From Sedimentitalea sp042687825 (GTDB taxonomy: Bacteria; Pseudomonadota; Alphaproteobacteria; Rhodobacterales; Rhodobacteraceae): DNA of 64,000 bases. The notes beneath the pieces were generated by a model. That model had not been told where the DNA came from. It saw nothing but the letters and a program-made list of their open reading frames with translations, and ran no database searches. The stretch is taken from NCBI RefSeq assembly GCF_042687825.1, contig NZ_JBHUQE010000003.1, positions 1-64,000 on the forward strand, read 5' to 3'. This document shows positions 8,879-17,447 of this stretch, piece by piece (within the stretch, counting starts at the first letter, position 1; the number at the start of each line of letters is the position of its first letter). The translations under genes were made by a program, and so were the position numbers.

Positions 8879-10233
8879 CAGTTGGTTTCCCTTTCGCGTC
8901 TGGCCTTTTTCGCCCGCAGCATATCGAACAATTTGCGCGCCCGCCCGGGTTTGTTCTGTTGTTCGGTGCGGGACATGGCCAAAGCGTCGTCTGCGACGTC
9001 GCGGGTGATCACCGACCCCGAGGCCGTCATCGCGCCGGCCCCGACATTGACCGGCGCCACCAGCATGGTGTTCGAGCCGATGAACGCGCGCGCGCCAATC
9101 CGGGTGTGGTGTTTCATCACCCCATCGTAATTGCAGGTGATCGTGCCCGCGCCGATATTGGCACCGGCGCCGATGGTGGCGTTGCCGATATAGGACAGGT
9201 GGTTGACCTTTGCGCCCTCGTCAATGCGGGCGTTTTTCAGCTCGACGAAATTGCCGACCTTGGTGTTTTCCGCCAGTTCGGCGCCGGGGCGCAGACGGGC
9301 ATAGGGGCCGACGATGGCGCCGCGGCTGATATGGCACCCCTCAAGATAGCAGAAGGCGCGGATCAACGCGCCGGTTTCCACCGTGACGCCGGGGCCAAAG
9401 ACCACATTGGGTTCGATCACCGTATCGCGGCCAATGACCGTGTCCTGCGCCAGATAGACGCTGTCCGGGGCCATCAGGGTGACTCCCTTGTCCAGCAGCC
9501 CGGCCCGGGCGCGGGCCTGGAACAGACCGTCCGCCACCGCCAGTTCGGCGCGCGAGTTCACGCCCAGTGTTTCGGCCTCGTCGCAGGTGACCGCGGTCGC
9601 GGACAGGCCGCGGGCGCGGGCCAGCGCCACGACATCGGTCAGATAATATTCGCCCGAAGCGTTGTCATTGCCGACCGTGGCGATCAGGTCAAACAGCATC
9701 GCGGCATCGCAGGCCAAAAGCCCGCTGTTGCACAGATCTATGGCGCGCTCGGCCGGGCCGGCATCCTTGAATTCGACGATGCGGGTCAGGTCCGAACCAT
9801 CCATCACCAGCCGGCCATAGCGGGCCGGGTCGGCAGCCTGAAATCCCAGCACCACCAGATCGTGGTCGGCCCGGGCCGCGATCATCCTTTCCAGCGTGTC
9901 CGGCTGCACAAAGGGCGTATCGCCATAGAGAACCACGACATCGCCGGAAAACCCGGCCAGCGCGTCGCGCGCCTGATCGACCGCGTGGGCGGTGCCCAAC
10001 TGCTCGGTCTGCAGCACCACCTGGGCATTGTCATCCTCGGCCCGCACGGCGCGGGTCACGGCCTCGGCGCCGTGACCGGCCACGACCACGACTCGGGCCG
10101 GGTCCAGCGCCGCCCCGGCGCGCATGGCATGCACCAGCATCGGCACCTGGGCGATGGGGTGCAGCACCTTTGGCAGATCCGATTCCATCCGCGTGCCTTT
10201 GCCGGCGGCCAGGATGACCAGTGCAATACTCAT
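8878..10233 (-). CDS. glmU: Bifunctional UDP-GlcNAc pyrophosphorylase / glucosamine-1-phosphate acetyltransferase
   Basis: 451 aa. The N-terminal half (to about residue 230) is the uridylyltransferase, with LAAGKGTRM at residues 7-15 and the EQLGTAHAV and YGDTPF motifs. The C-terminal half is a left-handed beta-helix of hexapeptide repeats that acetylates GlcN-1-P (RPGAELAENTKVGNFVE, NYDGVMKHHT, GSNTMLVAPV). It completes the pathway begun by the downstream glmS. It is the first gene of the minus-strand run and faces gph across a 125-base divergent gap. Confidence 0.96.
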   Translation of the reverse strand: MSIALVILAAGKGTRMESDLPKVLHPIAQVPMLVHAMRAGAALDPARVVVVAGHGAEAVTRAVRAEDDNAQVVLQTEQLGTAHAVDQARDALAGFSGDVVVLYGDTPFVQPDTLERMIAARADHDLVVLGFQAADPARYGRLVMDGSDLTRIVEFKDAGPAERAIDLCNSGLLACDAAMLFDLIATVGNDNASGEYYLTDVVALARARGLSATAVTCDEAETLGVNSRAELAVADGLFQARARAGLLDKGVTLMAPDSVYLAQDTVIGRDTVIEPNVVFGPGVTVETGALIRAFCYLEGCHISRGAIVGPYARLRPGAELAENTKVGNFVELKNARIDEGAKVNHLSYIGNATIGAGANIGAGTITCNYDGVMKHHTRIGARAFIGSNTMLVAPVNVGAGAMTASGSVITRDVADDALAMSRTEQQNKPGRARKLFDMLRAKKARRERETN

Positions 10234-10263
10234 ATGTTTTCTCTTTGTGTTTTGTCGGCGTCC

Positions 10264-10291
10264 GTTTTATCCGCTGGGGGCGGCACTGCAA
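10264..10291 (-). promoter_or_regulatory. Candidate promoter for the glmU operon
   Basis: On the minus strand TTGCAG (plus 10286-10291) and TAAAAC (plus 10264-10269) are separated by 16 bases, about 30 bases upstream of the glmU ATG, with an A-rich leader containing AAAGAGA as a weak ribosome site. This is read from the sequence only. The divergent side toward gph shows no equally good pair. Confidence 0.35.
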
Positions 10292-10358
10292 GCGTTGCGG
10301 CGATCAAACAAGGTTGCGGGCTGCAATACGGGCGGGCGGAATACCGCCGGAGGACAGA

Positions 10359-11021
10359 ATGCGCACGGTGATTTTCGATCTGGACGGCACGCTGGCGGAC
10401 ACGTCGGGCGACCTGATTGCGGCGGCAAATGCCTGTTTCCGCCAGATGGGGCTGGGCGACGTTCTGATCCCTGGACGGGATGCCGCCATCGCGCTGCGCG
10501 GCGGCAAGATGATGCTGAGCCAGGGGTTGCGGCGGCACGATCGCTATGACGCGGATGTGGTCGAGGCCTATTATCCGATGCTGCTGGAGGCCTATGCCGG
10601 CGCCATCGATACGCATACGGTGCTGTATCCCGGCGCCATGGATGCGGTGCGCGCCCTGCAGGATCGGGGTTATGGCACCGGCATCTGCACCAACAAGCCC
10701 GCCGCGCTGGCCGACCTGCTGTTGCATCGGCTTGGTGTGCGCGCTGATTTCGCGTCGATGGTGGGGGCGGACACGCTGCCGGTGCGCAAACCCGATCCGG
10801 AACCCCTGCGCGAGGCGGCGCGGCGCGCCGGCGGCGACCCGGCGCAATGTGTCCTGATCGGCGACAGCGACACCGACCGGCAGACGGCGCGGGCGGCGGG
10901 CGTGCCCTCGGTGCTGGTCACCTTTGGGCCGTCGGGTGCGGACATGGCGGCGCTGCAGCCCGAGGCGCTGCTGCATGATTTTAGCGATCTGCCGGCGGTT
11001 GTCGCCGATCTGATCGGCTGA
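10359..11021 (+). CDS. gph: Phosphoglycolate phosphatase-like HAD hydrolase
   Basis: 220-aa HAD superfamily (subfamily IA) phosphatase. The nucleophile motif is FDLDGTLADT (Asp7, Asp9), motif II is ICTNKP, and the C-terminal motif is VLIGDSDTD. The closest family role is dephosphorylation of 2-phosphoglycolate, but HAD-IA enzymes are hard to separate by eye, so the substrate is tentative. The start is set by GGAGG at 10349-10353, six bases before ATG 10359; the frame is open upstream but without another good site. It is divergent from glmU, next to a sugar-amine aminotransferase. Confidence 0.85.
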   Translation: MRTVIFDLDGTLADTSGDLIAAANACFRQMGLGDVLIPGRDAAIALRGGKMMLSQGLRRHDRYDADVVEAYYPMLLEAYAGAIDTHTVLYPGAMDAVRALQDRGYGTGICTNKPAALADLLLHRLGVRADFASMVGADTLPVRKPDPEPLREAARRAGGDPAQCVLIGDSDTDRQTARAAGVPSVLVTFGPSGADMAALQPEALLHDFSDLPAVVADLIG

Positions 11022-11068
11022 AGCGGCGACCGCGAGGCGCTTTCCGCCCGAGGCGGTGATCGCCGGTC

Positions 11069-11098
11069 TTGACCGGGACTGACAAGCACCGCACTAAT
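11069..11098 (+). promoter_or_regulatory. Candidate promoter giving a leaderless DegT-family mRNA
   Basis: TTGACC at 11069-11074, an 18-base spacer and ACTAAT at 11093-11098. Initiation about seven bases past the -10 would fall at the A of the ATG at 11104. No Shine-Dalgarno sequence precedes that ATG, which fits a leaderless transcript. The gene could instead be read through from gph. Confidence 0.4.
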
Positions 11099-11103
11099 GG
11101 CGC

Positions 11104-12297
11104 ATGAGCGAACGGTTCACGGGCAGCTTCACGCAGCAGGAACCGATCCCCGAAGCGGGGATCGCCGCGGCGCTGCGGGTTCTGCAGAACGGCCGTTTGC
11201 ACCGCTACAATCTGGCTGGCGGCGAAGCCGGGGAAACCGCGCTGCTGGAGCAGGAATTCGCGGTCCAGACAGGCGCAAAATTCTGCCTTGCGGTGGCTTC
11301 GGGCGGCTATGCCATGGCGACGGCATTGCGGGCCATCGGGGTCCGGCCGGGCGATGCGGTTCTGACCAATGCGTTTACTCTGGCGCCGGTGCCGGGGTCC
11401 ATCGCCTCGGTCGGCGCCCGACCGGTTTTTGTCGGGGTCACCGAGGGGCTGACCATCGATCTGGACGATCTTGCGGCAAAGGCGGATCAGGCCGGTGTTC
11501 TGCTGCTCAGCCACATGCGCGGGCATATTTGCGACATGGACCGGCTGATGGAGATCTGCAACGGCGCCGGGATCAAGGTGATCGAGGATTGCGCCCACAC
11601 CATGGGCGCGTCCTGGCGCGGGGTGCCATCGGGCCGGCACGGCGTCTTTGGGGCGTATTCCTGCCAGACCTACAAGCATGTGAATTCCGGCGAGGGCGGG
11701 TTGCTGGTCACGGATGACGAAATCCTGGCCGCCCGCTCGGTGATGCTGTCGGGCAGCTACATGCTGTATGAACGGCACCTTGCAGCGCCGGGCCCCGAGG
11801 TGTTCGAAAGGGTCAAATACGTGACCCCCAACATATCCGGCCGGATGGACAATCTGCGCGCGGCGATCCTGCGGCCGCAGCTGGCCGATCTGGCGACGCA
11901 GGTCGGGCGCTGGAACCAGCGCTATCGGCTGCTCGAAGAGGGGTTGCGCGGTACGCCGGGCCTGACCTTGATCGAACGGCCCGAGTCCGAGGCCTTTGTC
12001 GGTTCGTCGATCCAGTTCCTGCTGCTGGACTGGTCGGCCGAGGCCGTGCAGCAGGTGATGCAACGCTGTGCCGCGCGCGGGGTCGAACTGAAATGGTTCG
12101 GCGGCGCGGAACCGGTCGGGTTCACGTCGCGTTACGACAGCTGGCGCTATGTCGATGCGCCGCGGATGCCCGTCAGCGACCGGGTTCTGGCGGCGATCGT
12201 CGATATGCGGGTGCCCTTGACCTTTTCGCCGGCGGATTGCGCGTTGATTGCCCGAATCATCCGCGCCGAAGTCGGCGCCGTGTTTCAGAACACGTGA
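11104..12297 (+). CDS. DegT/DnrJ/EryC1/StrS family PLP aminotransferase
   Basis: 397-aa fold-type I PLP enzyme. The cofactor lysine is Lys191 in SCQTYKHVNSGEGG, Asp162 in the VIEDCAHTMGAS segment pairs with the pyridine nitrogen, and NAFTLAPVPGSI contacts the phosphate. Family members transaminate keto-sugars or, in the AHBA-synthase branch, form aminated cyclitols and aromatics. No sugar dehydratase, epimerase or nucleotidyltransferase partner lies next to it, so the substrate is unknown. It follows gph by 82 bases and is transcribed in the same direction. The start codon lacks a ribosome site. Confidence 0.85.
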   Translation: MSERFTGSFTQQEPIPEAGIAAALRVLQNGRLHRYNLAGGEAGETALLEQEFAVQTGAKFCLAVASGGYAMATALRAIGVRPGDAVLTNAFTLAPVPGSIASVGARPVFVGVTEGLTIDLDDLAAKADQAGVLLLSHMRGHICDMDRLMEICNGAGIKVIEDCAHTMGASWRGVPSGRHGVFGAYSCQTYKHVNSGEGGLLVTDDEILAARSVMLSGSYMLYERHLAAPGPEVFERVKYVTPNISGRMDNLRAAILRPQLADLATQVGRWNQRYRLLEEGLRGTPGLTLIERPESEAFVGSSIQFLLLDWSAEAVQQVMQRCAARGVELKWFGGAEPVGFTSRYDSWRYVDAPRMPVSDRVLAAIVDMRVPLTFSPADCALIARIIRAEVGAVFQNT

Positions 12298-12389
12298 TCC
12301 GGGCGCATGAACCGGCCAGACCCATCCGCGGCAAACAATCCGAATTTTTCGTTAACCGGCGGGGCCTTCGGGTCCTGTTAACAAGATAA

Positions 12390-12418
12390 TTGACCGGTTC
12401 GAATTTCACTGCTATTCA
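12390..12418 (+). promoter_or_regulatory. Promoter of the leucine catabolic (ivd) operon
   Basis: TTGACC at 12390-12395, a 17-base spacer and TATTCA at 12413-12418. This is one of the best sigma-70-like pairs in the window and lies in an AT-rich patch 42 bases upstream of the preferred ivd start. Initiation would fall near 12425, inside the dyad at 12424-12437. Confidence 0.6.
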
Positions 12419-12423
12419 TTTAT

Positions 12424-12437
12424 TGAACAGTCGTTCA
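12424..12437 (+). promoter_or_regulatory. Candidate operator dyad at the ivd transcription start
   Basis: A perfect inverted repeat, TGAAC-AGTC-GTTCA, covers the predicted start of transcription. TGAAC-N4-GTTCA is the kind of site bound by TetR-family repressors, including acyl-CoA-responsive ones. No regulator gene lies nearby, so the protein that binds it is unknown. Confidence 0.45.
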
Positions 12438-12459
12438 TTAAATCGGAGGAATGCCCGCT

Positions 12460-13623
12460 ATGTTCAATGCAACCATGCAGTACGACCTGGGAGAAGACGT
12501 GAATGCGCTGCGCGAAATGGTGCATCGCTGGGCCCAGGAGCGGGTCAAACCAATGGCGGCCGAGGTCGACCGGACCAACGAGTTTCCCGCCGATCTGTGG
12601 ACGGAAATGGGCGAGCTGGGTCTGTTGGGGATTACCGTGCCGGAAGAATTCGGCGGTGCCGGTATGTCCTATCTGGCGCATGTGATCGCGGTCGAGGAAA
12701 TCGCCCGCGCCAGCGCCAGCATCAGCCTGTCCTATGGCGCGCATTCCAACCTGTGCGTGAACCAGATCAAGCTGAACGGCAGCGACGAACAGAAACGCAA
12801 ATACCTGCCCGGGCTGATCTCCGGCGAAAATGTCGGCGCTCTGGCCATGTCCGAGGCGGGTGCGGGTTCGGATGTCGTGTCGATGAAGCTGCGGGCGGAA
12901 AAGCGCAACGACCGCTATGTGCTGAACGGCAACAAATACTGGATCACCAACGGTCCGGACGCCGACACGCTGGTGGTCTATGCCAAGACCGACCCCGAGG
13001 CCGGCAGCCGCGGAATCACCGCCTTCCTGATCGAGAAATCGTTCAAGGGATTCTCGACCAGCCCGCATTTCGACAAGCTGGGCATGCGCGGATCGAACAC
13101 CGCCGAGCTGATCTTTGAAGATTGCGAAGTGCCGATGGACAACGTGCTTGGCGAAGAAGGGCGCGGCGTCAAGGTTCTGATGTCGGGGCTGGATTACGAG
13201 CGGGTGGTTCTGGCCGGGATCGGCACCGGCATCATGGCCGCCTGCCTCGACGAAATCATGCCTTACATGGCCGAGCGCAAGCAGTTCGGCAGGCCGATCG
13301 GCTCGTTCCAGCTGATGCAGGGCAAGATGGCCGACATGTATACCGCGATGAATTCGGCGCGCGCCTATGTCTACGAGGTGGCCAAGGCTTGCGATCGGGG
13401 CGACGTGACCCGTCAGGACGCCGCGGCCTGCTGTCTCTATGCCAGCGAACAGGCGATGGTGCAGGCGCATCAGGCGGTGCAGGCCATGGGCGGCGCCGGC
13501 TATCTCAGCGACAACCCGGTAGGCCGGATTTTCCGCGATGCCAAGCTGATGGAAATCGGCGCCGGCACCAGCGAAATCCGCCGGATGCTGGTCGGTCGCG
13601 AGATGATGGGAGCGATGGGGTGA
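12460..13623 (+). CDS. ivd: Isovaleryl-CoA dehydrogenase
   Basis: 387-aa acyl-CoA dehydrogenase oxidising isovaleryl-CoA to 3-methylcrotonyl-CoA, passing electrons to ETF. The catalytic Glu is in GLDYERVVLAG (Glu247 from the chosen start), which is the isovaleryl-specific position rather than the C-terminal position of short-chain enzymes. Also visible are AMSEAGAGSDVVSM and WITNG (FAD/substrate), and C-terminal AMGGAGYLSD and EIGAGTSEIRRMLVGRE. The ATG at 12451 directly abuts GGAGGA (12445-12450), so ATG 12460, nine bases after it, is preferred. It heads a leucine-degradation operon. Confidence 0.94.
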   Translation: MFNATMQYDLGEDVNALREMVHRWAQERVKPMAAEVDRTNEFPADLWTEMGELGLLGITVPEEFGGAGMSYLAHVIAVEEIARASASISLSYGAHSNLCVNQIKLNGSDEQKRKYLPGLISGENVGALAMSEAGAGSDVVSMKLRAEKRNDRYVLNGNKYWITNGPDADTLVVYAKTDPEAGSRGITAFLIEKSFKGFSTSPHFDKLGMRGSNTAELIFEDCEVPMDNVLGEEGRGVKVLMSGLDYERVVLAGIGTGIMAACLDEIMPYMAERKQFGRPIGSFQLMQGKMADMYTAMNSARAYVYEVAKACDRGDVTRQDAAACCLYASEQAMVQAHQAVQAMGGAGYLSDNPVGRIFRDAKLMEIGAGTSEIRRMLVGREMMGAMG

Positions 13624-13765
13624 CCCTGTTGCCGATGGATCAGCCGGAGCGTCTGACCGCAGCGGGCGACCTCGTCGCCGCGCCGTGGCCACAACGGCGC
13701 CCGGCGGTTTCTGTCGGCACCCGGTTCCGTCCGGCGGTTGGCCTGGCCCGTCTGGCAGGTGCGCT

Positions 13766-14260
13766 GTGATCCGTCTGGCGGCGCTGATCATCGGGCTGGC
13801 CGCGCCGGTCGCCGCGCAGGATCTGCGCTATGCCGACACCGCGACGCTGACCTGCCTGTCGGCGGTGCCGCCGGCGCAGCAAGTGGACTGTATCGGACGA
13901 TCGGCCAACCAATGCATGACGGCGACCACGGATGGCGGCACCACTGTCGGAATGGGGTATTGCCTGGAGCAGGAACTGGTCTTTTGGGACAACCGCCTGA
14001 ACGCGCATTACGGTGACATCCGGGCACGGGCGCGGGCGGTGGACGATGAAATGGCGCAGATCGGGGCCACCGTGCCGCAGATCGCTCCGGCCCTGCGCGA
14101 CATGCAGCGGGCCTGGATCGCCTATCGCGATGCCACTTGCAATTTCGAGCGCGCGCAATGGGGCGGCGGTACCGGCGGCGGCCCGGCGACCTATTCCTGC
14201 CTGATGCGCATGACTGGTACTCAGGCGCTGTATCTGTCCAGCGCCTGGTTGGGGGAGTGA
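13766..14260 (+). CDS. Secreted LprI/DUF1311-like protein
   Basis: 164 aa starting at GTG 13766. A short signal peptide (MIRLAALIIGLAAPVAAQ) is followed by a Cys-rich domain with Cys residues in TCLSAV, VDCIGRS, QCMTAT, YCLEQEL, ATCNFE and SCLMRMT. The central WDNRLNAHY and DMQRAWIAYRDATC blocks match the DUF1311 / lysozyme-inhibitor-LprI fold, a periplasmic domain with disulfides. The upstream part of the frame (from 13685) lacks a good start and would block the signal peptide. It lies 142 bases after ivd and 4 bases before the acyl-CoA synthetase, so it is probably co-transcribed with the leucine genes. Why a periplasmic protein sits here is unexplained. Confidence 0.8.
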   Translation: MIRLAALIIGLAAPVAAQDLRYADTATLTCLSAVPPAQQVDCIGRSANQCMTATTDGGTTVGMGYCLEQELVFWDNRLNAHYGDIRARARAVDDEMAQIGATVPQIAPALRDMQRAWIAYRDATCNFERAQWGGGTGGGPATYSCLMRMTGTQALYLSSAWLGE

Positions 14261-14264
14261 GGAC

Positions 14265-15806
14265 ATGGCCGCACCCGCACTCCTGCCAACCGAAACACCC
14301 GACGGGTTCGACTGGCACCTGCCGGATCGGCTGAACATGGCCGCGCAATGCCTGTCGGGCCCGCCGGACCGGGTCGCGATCGTTGATCTGACCGGTGGCG
14401 TGCGCCGTGACATCGCCGTGGCGCGGTTGTCGCGCATGGTGGACGGGCTGGCGCACCGGCTTGTGCAAGGCCAGGTCGCGCGCGGAGATCGTGTTGGTGT
14501 GCTGCTCAGCCAGTCACCCTGGTGTGCTGCCGCGCATCTGGCAATCTGGAAAATAGGCGCCATATCAGTGCCCTTGTTCAAGTTGTTCAAGCGAGATGCC
14601 CTGCAGGCACGGATATCGGATTCCGGATTGCAACTGGTTCTGACCGATGGCGAGGGGGCCGACTCGCTGGGCGATCTGGCGGTGCCGCTGCTGGCCGATA
14701 TGGTCGACGAGGACGGCCCGGAGATCGCCTTTGCCGAGACCAGGCCCGACGACCCGGCGGTATTGATCTATACCAGCGGCACGACCGGCGCCGCCAAGGG
14801 CGCGCTGCATGCTCACCGCGTGCTGACCGGGCATCTGCCCGGTGTGGCGCTCAGCCATGACCATCTGGGCCAGCCCGGCGACTGTCTGTGGACCCCCGCC
14901 GACTGGGCCTGGATCGGCGGCCTGTTCGATGTGGTGATGAGCGGGCTGGCGCTGGGGGTGCCCGTGGTATCGGCGCGGCAGGACAAGTTCCGGCCCGACA
15001 GCTGTGCCGACATCCTGGCGCGCGGCGATGTGCGCAACGTGTTCTTTCCGCCGACGGCGCTCAGGATGCTCAAGGCGGCGGGGACCGAATTGCCCAGCCT
15101 GCGTTCGGTTGCCACGGGCGGCGAGCCGCTGGGCGCCAAGATGCTGGACTGGGGACGCAGCGCCTTTGGCCTGTCGATCAACGAATTCTACGGTCAGACC
15201 GAATGCAACATGGTTGTGTCCGCCTGCGGAGCCGATTTTCCGGCCCGCCCGGGCTGTATCGGCAAACCCGTGCCGGGACATGTGGTGGCGGTTCTGGACG
15301 ATGACGGCCGGCCCACCGAGGATGAGGGCGAAGTGGCGGTGCGGCGCGGCTCGGCCAGCATGATGCTGGAATACTGGCGGCGTCCGGACGAGACGGTCGC
15401 CAAGTTTCGTGGCGACTGGATGATGACCGGCGATCGCGGCATCTGGCAGGATGGTTTTCTGCGCTTTGTCGGTCGCGAGGACGACGTGATCACGTCGTCG
15501 GGATACCGTATCGGTCCGGCCGAGGTCGAGGATTGTCTGCTGACCCATCCGGCGGTGGCGACGGTCGGTGTCGTGGGCAAGCCGGACCCGCTCAGGACCC
15601 AGATCGTCAAGGCCTATGTGGTGTTGAAACCGGGGGCCAGCGCGGCCGCCGATTCGCTTCAGAGTTTTGTCAAGGAGCGGCTCGCAACCCATTCTTATCC
15701 AAGAGAAATAACATTTCTAGAAACTTTGCCTACAACCGTGACTGGCAAGGTGATCCGCAAGGAACTCAAGCGCCGCGCGGCGGCGGAACAGGAGGCTGAC
15801 CAGTGA
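14265..15806 (+). CDS. AMP-dependent acyl-CoA synthetase
   Basis: 513-aa adenylate-forming enzyme. The P-loop is LIYTSGTTGAAKGAL (about residues 163-178), followed by NEFYGQTECN (A5), MMTGDRG (A7), GREDDVITSSGYRIGP (A8) and a C-terminal TVTGKVIRKEL containing the catalytic Lys (A10). It resembles medium-chain/ACSM-type synthetases. Within a leucine operon the likely substrates are isovalerate or other short branched acids, or acetoacetate released by HMG-CoA lyase. The stop overlaps the mccB start by four bases (GTGA). Confidence 0.88.
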   Translation: MAAPALLPTETPDGFDWHLPDRLNMAAQCLSGPPDRVAIVDLTGGVRRDIAVARLSRMVDGLAHRLVQGQVARGDRVGVLLSQSPWCAAAHLAIWKIGAISVPLFKLFKRDALQARISDSGLQLVLTDGEGADSLGDLAVPLLADMVDEDGPEIAFAETRPDDPAVLIYTSGTTGAAKGALHAHRVLTGHLPGVALSHDHLGQPGDCLWTPADWAWIGGLFDVVMSGLALGVPVVSARQDKFRPDSCADILARGDVRNVFFPPTALRMLKAAGTELPSLRSVATGGEPLGAKMLDWGRSAFGLSINEFYGQTECNMVVSACGADFPARPGCIGKPVPGHVVAVLDDDGRPTEDEGEVAVRRGSASMMLEYWRRPDETVAKFRGDWMMTGDRGIWQDGFLRFVGREDDVITSSGYRIGPAEVEDCLLTHPAVATVGVVGKPDPLRTQIVKAYVVLKPGASAAADSLQSFVKERLATHSYPREITFLETLPTTVTGKVIRKELKRRAAAEQEADQ

Positions 15807-17407
15807 AACTGACATCAAGCGCGCTCCCGTCCTCGGACGGATTCAAACAGAACCGTGCAGCGCATCTGGAAGCGCTGGAAACCATCCGTGCCGCAGCGCA
15901 TGCGGCGCGCATGGGCGGCGGCGAGAAATCCCGCGCACGTCACGAGGAACGCGGCAAGATGCTGCCGCGCCGCCGGGTGGCCAACCTGCTGGATTCCGGC
16001 AGCCCGTTTCTGGAAATCGGCGCCACCGCGGCGCATGGCATGTATGACGACGCTGCCCCCGGCGCCGGGGTCATTGCCGGCATCGGCCGGGTGCATGGCC
16101 AGGAGGTGATGGTGGTCTGCAACGATGCCACCGTCAAGGGCGGCACCTATTACCCGATGACCGTCAAGAAACACCTGCGCGCCCAGGAGATCGCCGAGGA
16201 ATGCAACCTGCCCTGCATCTATCTGGTGGATAGCGGCGGCGCCAATCTGCCCAACCAGGACGAGGTGTTTCCGGATCGCGACCATTTCGGCCGGATCTTC
16301 TACAACCAGGCGCGGATGAGCGCCAAGGGCATCCCGCAGATCGCGGTGGTGATGGGTTCGTGCACCGCCGGCGGCGCCTATGTGCCGGCAATGTCCGACG
16401 TCACCATCATCGTGCGCGAACAGGGCACCATCTTTCTGGCCGGCCCGCCGCTGGTCAAGGCCGCCACCGGCGAGGTGGTCACGGCCGAGGATCTGGGCGG
16501 CGGCGACGTGCATACCCGCCTCTCGGGCGTGGCCGACTATCTGGCCGAGGACGATGCCCATGCGCTGGCGCTGGCGCGGCGCGCGGTGGCGCAGCTGAAC
16601 CGTGGCAAACCGGACACGGTGCAATGGCAAAGCCCGGAAGAGCCGGCCTATGATCCGGACGAACTGCTGGGCGTGGTGCCCGGCGACCTGCGCACCCCTT
16701 ACGACATCCGCGAGGTGATCGCGCGCCTGGTCGACGGCAGCCGGTTTGACGAGTTCAAGCCGCGGTTCGGCGAAACCCTGGTCACCGGCTTTGCCCATCT
16801 CAAGGGCTGCCCGGTCGGCATCGTCGCCAATAACGGCGTGCTGTTCTCCGAGGCGGCGCAGAAGGGCGCGCATTTTGTCGAACTGTGCAGCCAGCGCAAG
16901 ATCCCGCTGCTGTTTTTGCAGAACATCACCGGCTTCATGGTCGGGCGCAAATACGAAAACGAAGGCATCGCGCGCCACGGCGCCAAGATGGTGACGGCGG
17001 TGGCCAGCACCAATGTGCCCAAGATCACCATGCTGGTCGGTGGCTCGTTCGGGGCCGGCAATTACGGCATGGCCGGGCGCGCCTACCAGCCGCGTTTCCT
17101 GTGGACCTGGCCGAACTCGCGCATCTCGGTGATGGGCGGCGAACAGGCCGCCGGGGTTCTGGCGACGGTCAAGCGCGACGCCATCGAACGCGGCGGCGAT
17201 GTCTGGTCGGCCGAAGAGGAGGCCGAGTTCAAGCGCCCCACCATCGAGATGTTCGAGGAACAGTCGCACCCGCTCTATGCCAGCGCCCGGCTCTGGGACG
17301 ATGGCGTGATCGACCCGCGCAAATCCCGCGACGTGCTGGCCCTGTCGCTCAGCGCCGCCCTGAACGCGCCCATCGACGACACCCGGTTCGGCGTGTTCCG
17401 GATGTGA
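15803..17407 (+). CDS. mccB: Methylcrotonyl-CoA carboxylase, carboxyltransferase (beta) subunit
   Basis: 534 aa. It transfers the carboxyl group from biotin to 3-methylcrotonyl-CoA. Both crotonase-like halves are present, with the oxyanion-forming GSCTAGGAYVPAMSD in the N-terminal half and GGSFGAGNYGM in the C-terminal half. FGETLVTGFAHLKG and NEGIARHGAKMV are typical of MCC/geranyl-CoA rather than propionyl-CoA carboxylases. The GTG start overlaps the synthetase stop; no in-frame ATG lies close by. It partners with mccA 90 bases downstream. Confidence 0.94.
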   Translation: MKLTSSALPSSDGFKQNRAAHLEALETIRAAAHAARMGGGEKSRARHEERGKMLPRRRVANLLDSGSPFLEIGATAAHGMYDDAAPGAGVIAGIGRVHGQEVMVVCNDATVKGGTYYPMTVKKHLRAQEIAEECNLPCIYLVDSGGANLPNQDEVFPDRDHFGRIFYNQARMSAKGIPQIAVVMGSCTAGGAYVPAMSDVTIIVREQGTIFLAGPPLVKAATGEVVTAEDLGGGDVHTRLSGVADYLAEDDAHALALARRAVAQLNRGKPDTVQWQSPEEPAYDPDELLGVVPGDLRTPYDIREVIARLVDGSRFDEFKPRFGETLVTGFAHLKGCPVGIVANNGVLFSEAAQKGAHFVELCSQRKIPLLFLQNITGFMVGRKYENEGIARHGAKMVTAVASTNVPKITMLVGGSFGAGNYGMAGRAYQPRFLWTWPNSRISVMGGEQAAGVLATVKRDAIERGGDVWSAEEEAEFKRPTIEMFEEQSHPLYASARLWDDGVIDPRKSRDVLALSLSAALNAPIDDTRFGVFRM

Positions 17408-17447
17408 GCCACCCCCTCTTCCTCTTGCCGGAAATATCCCCGGGGGT

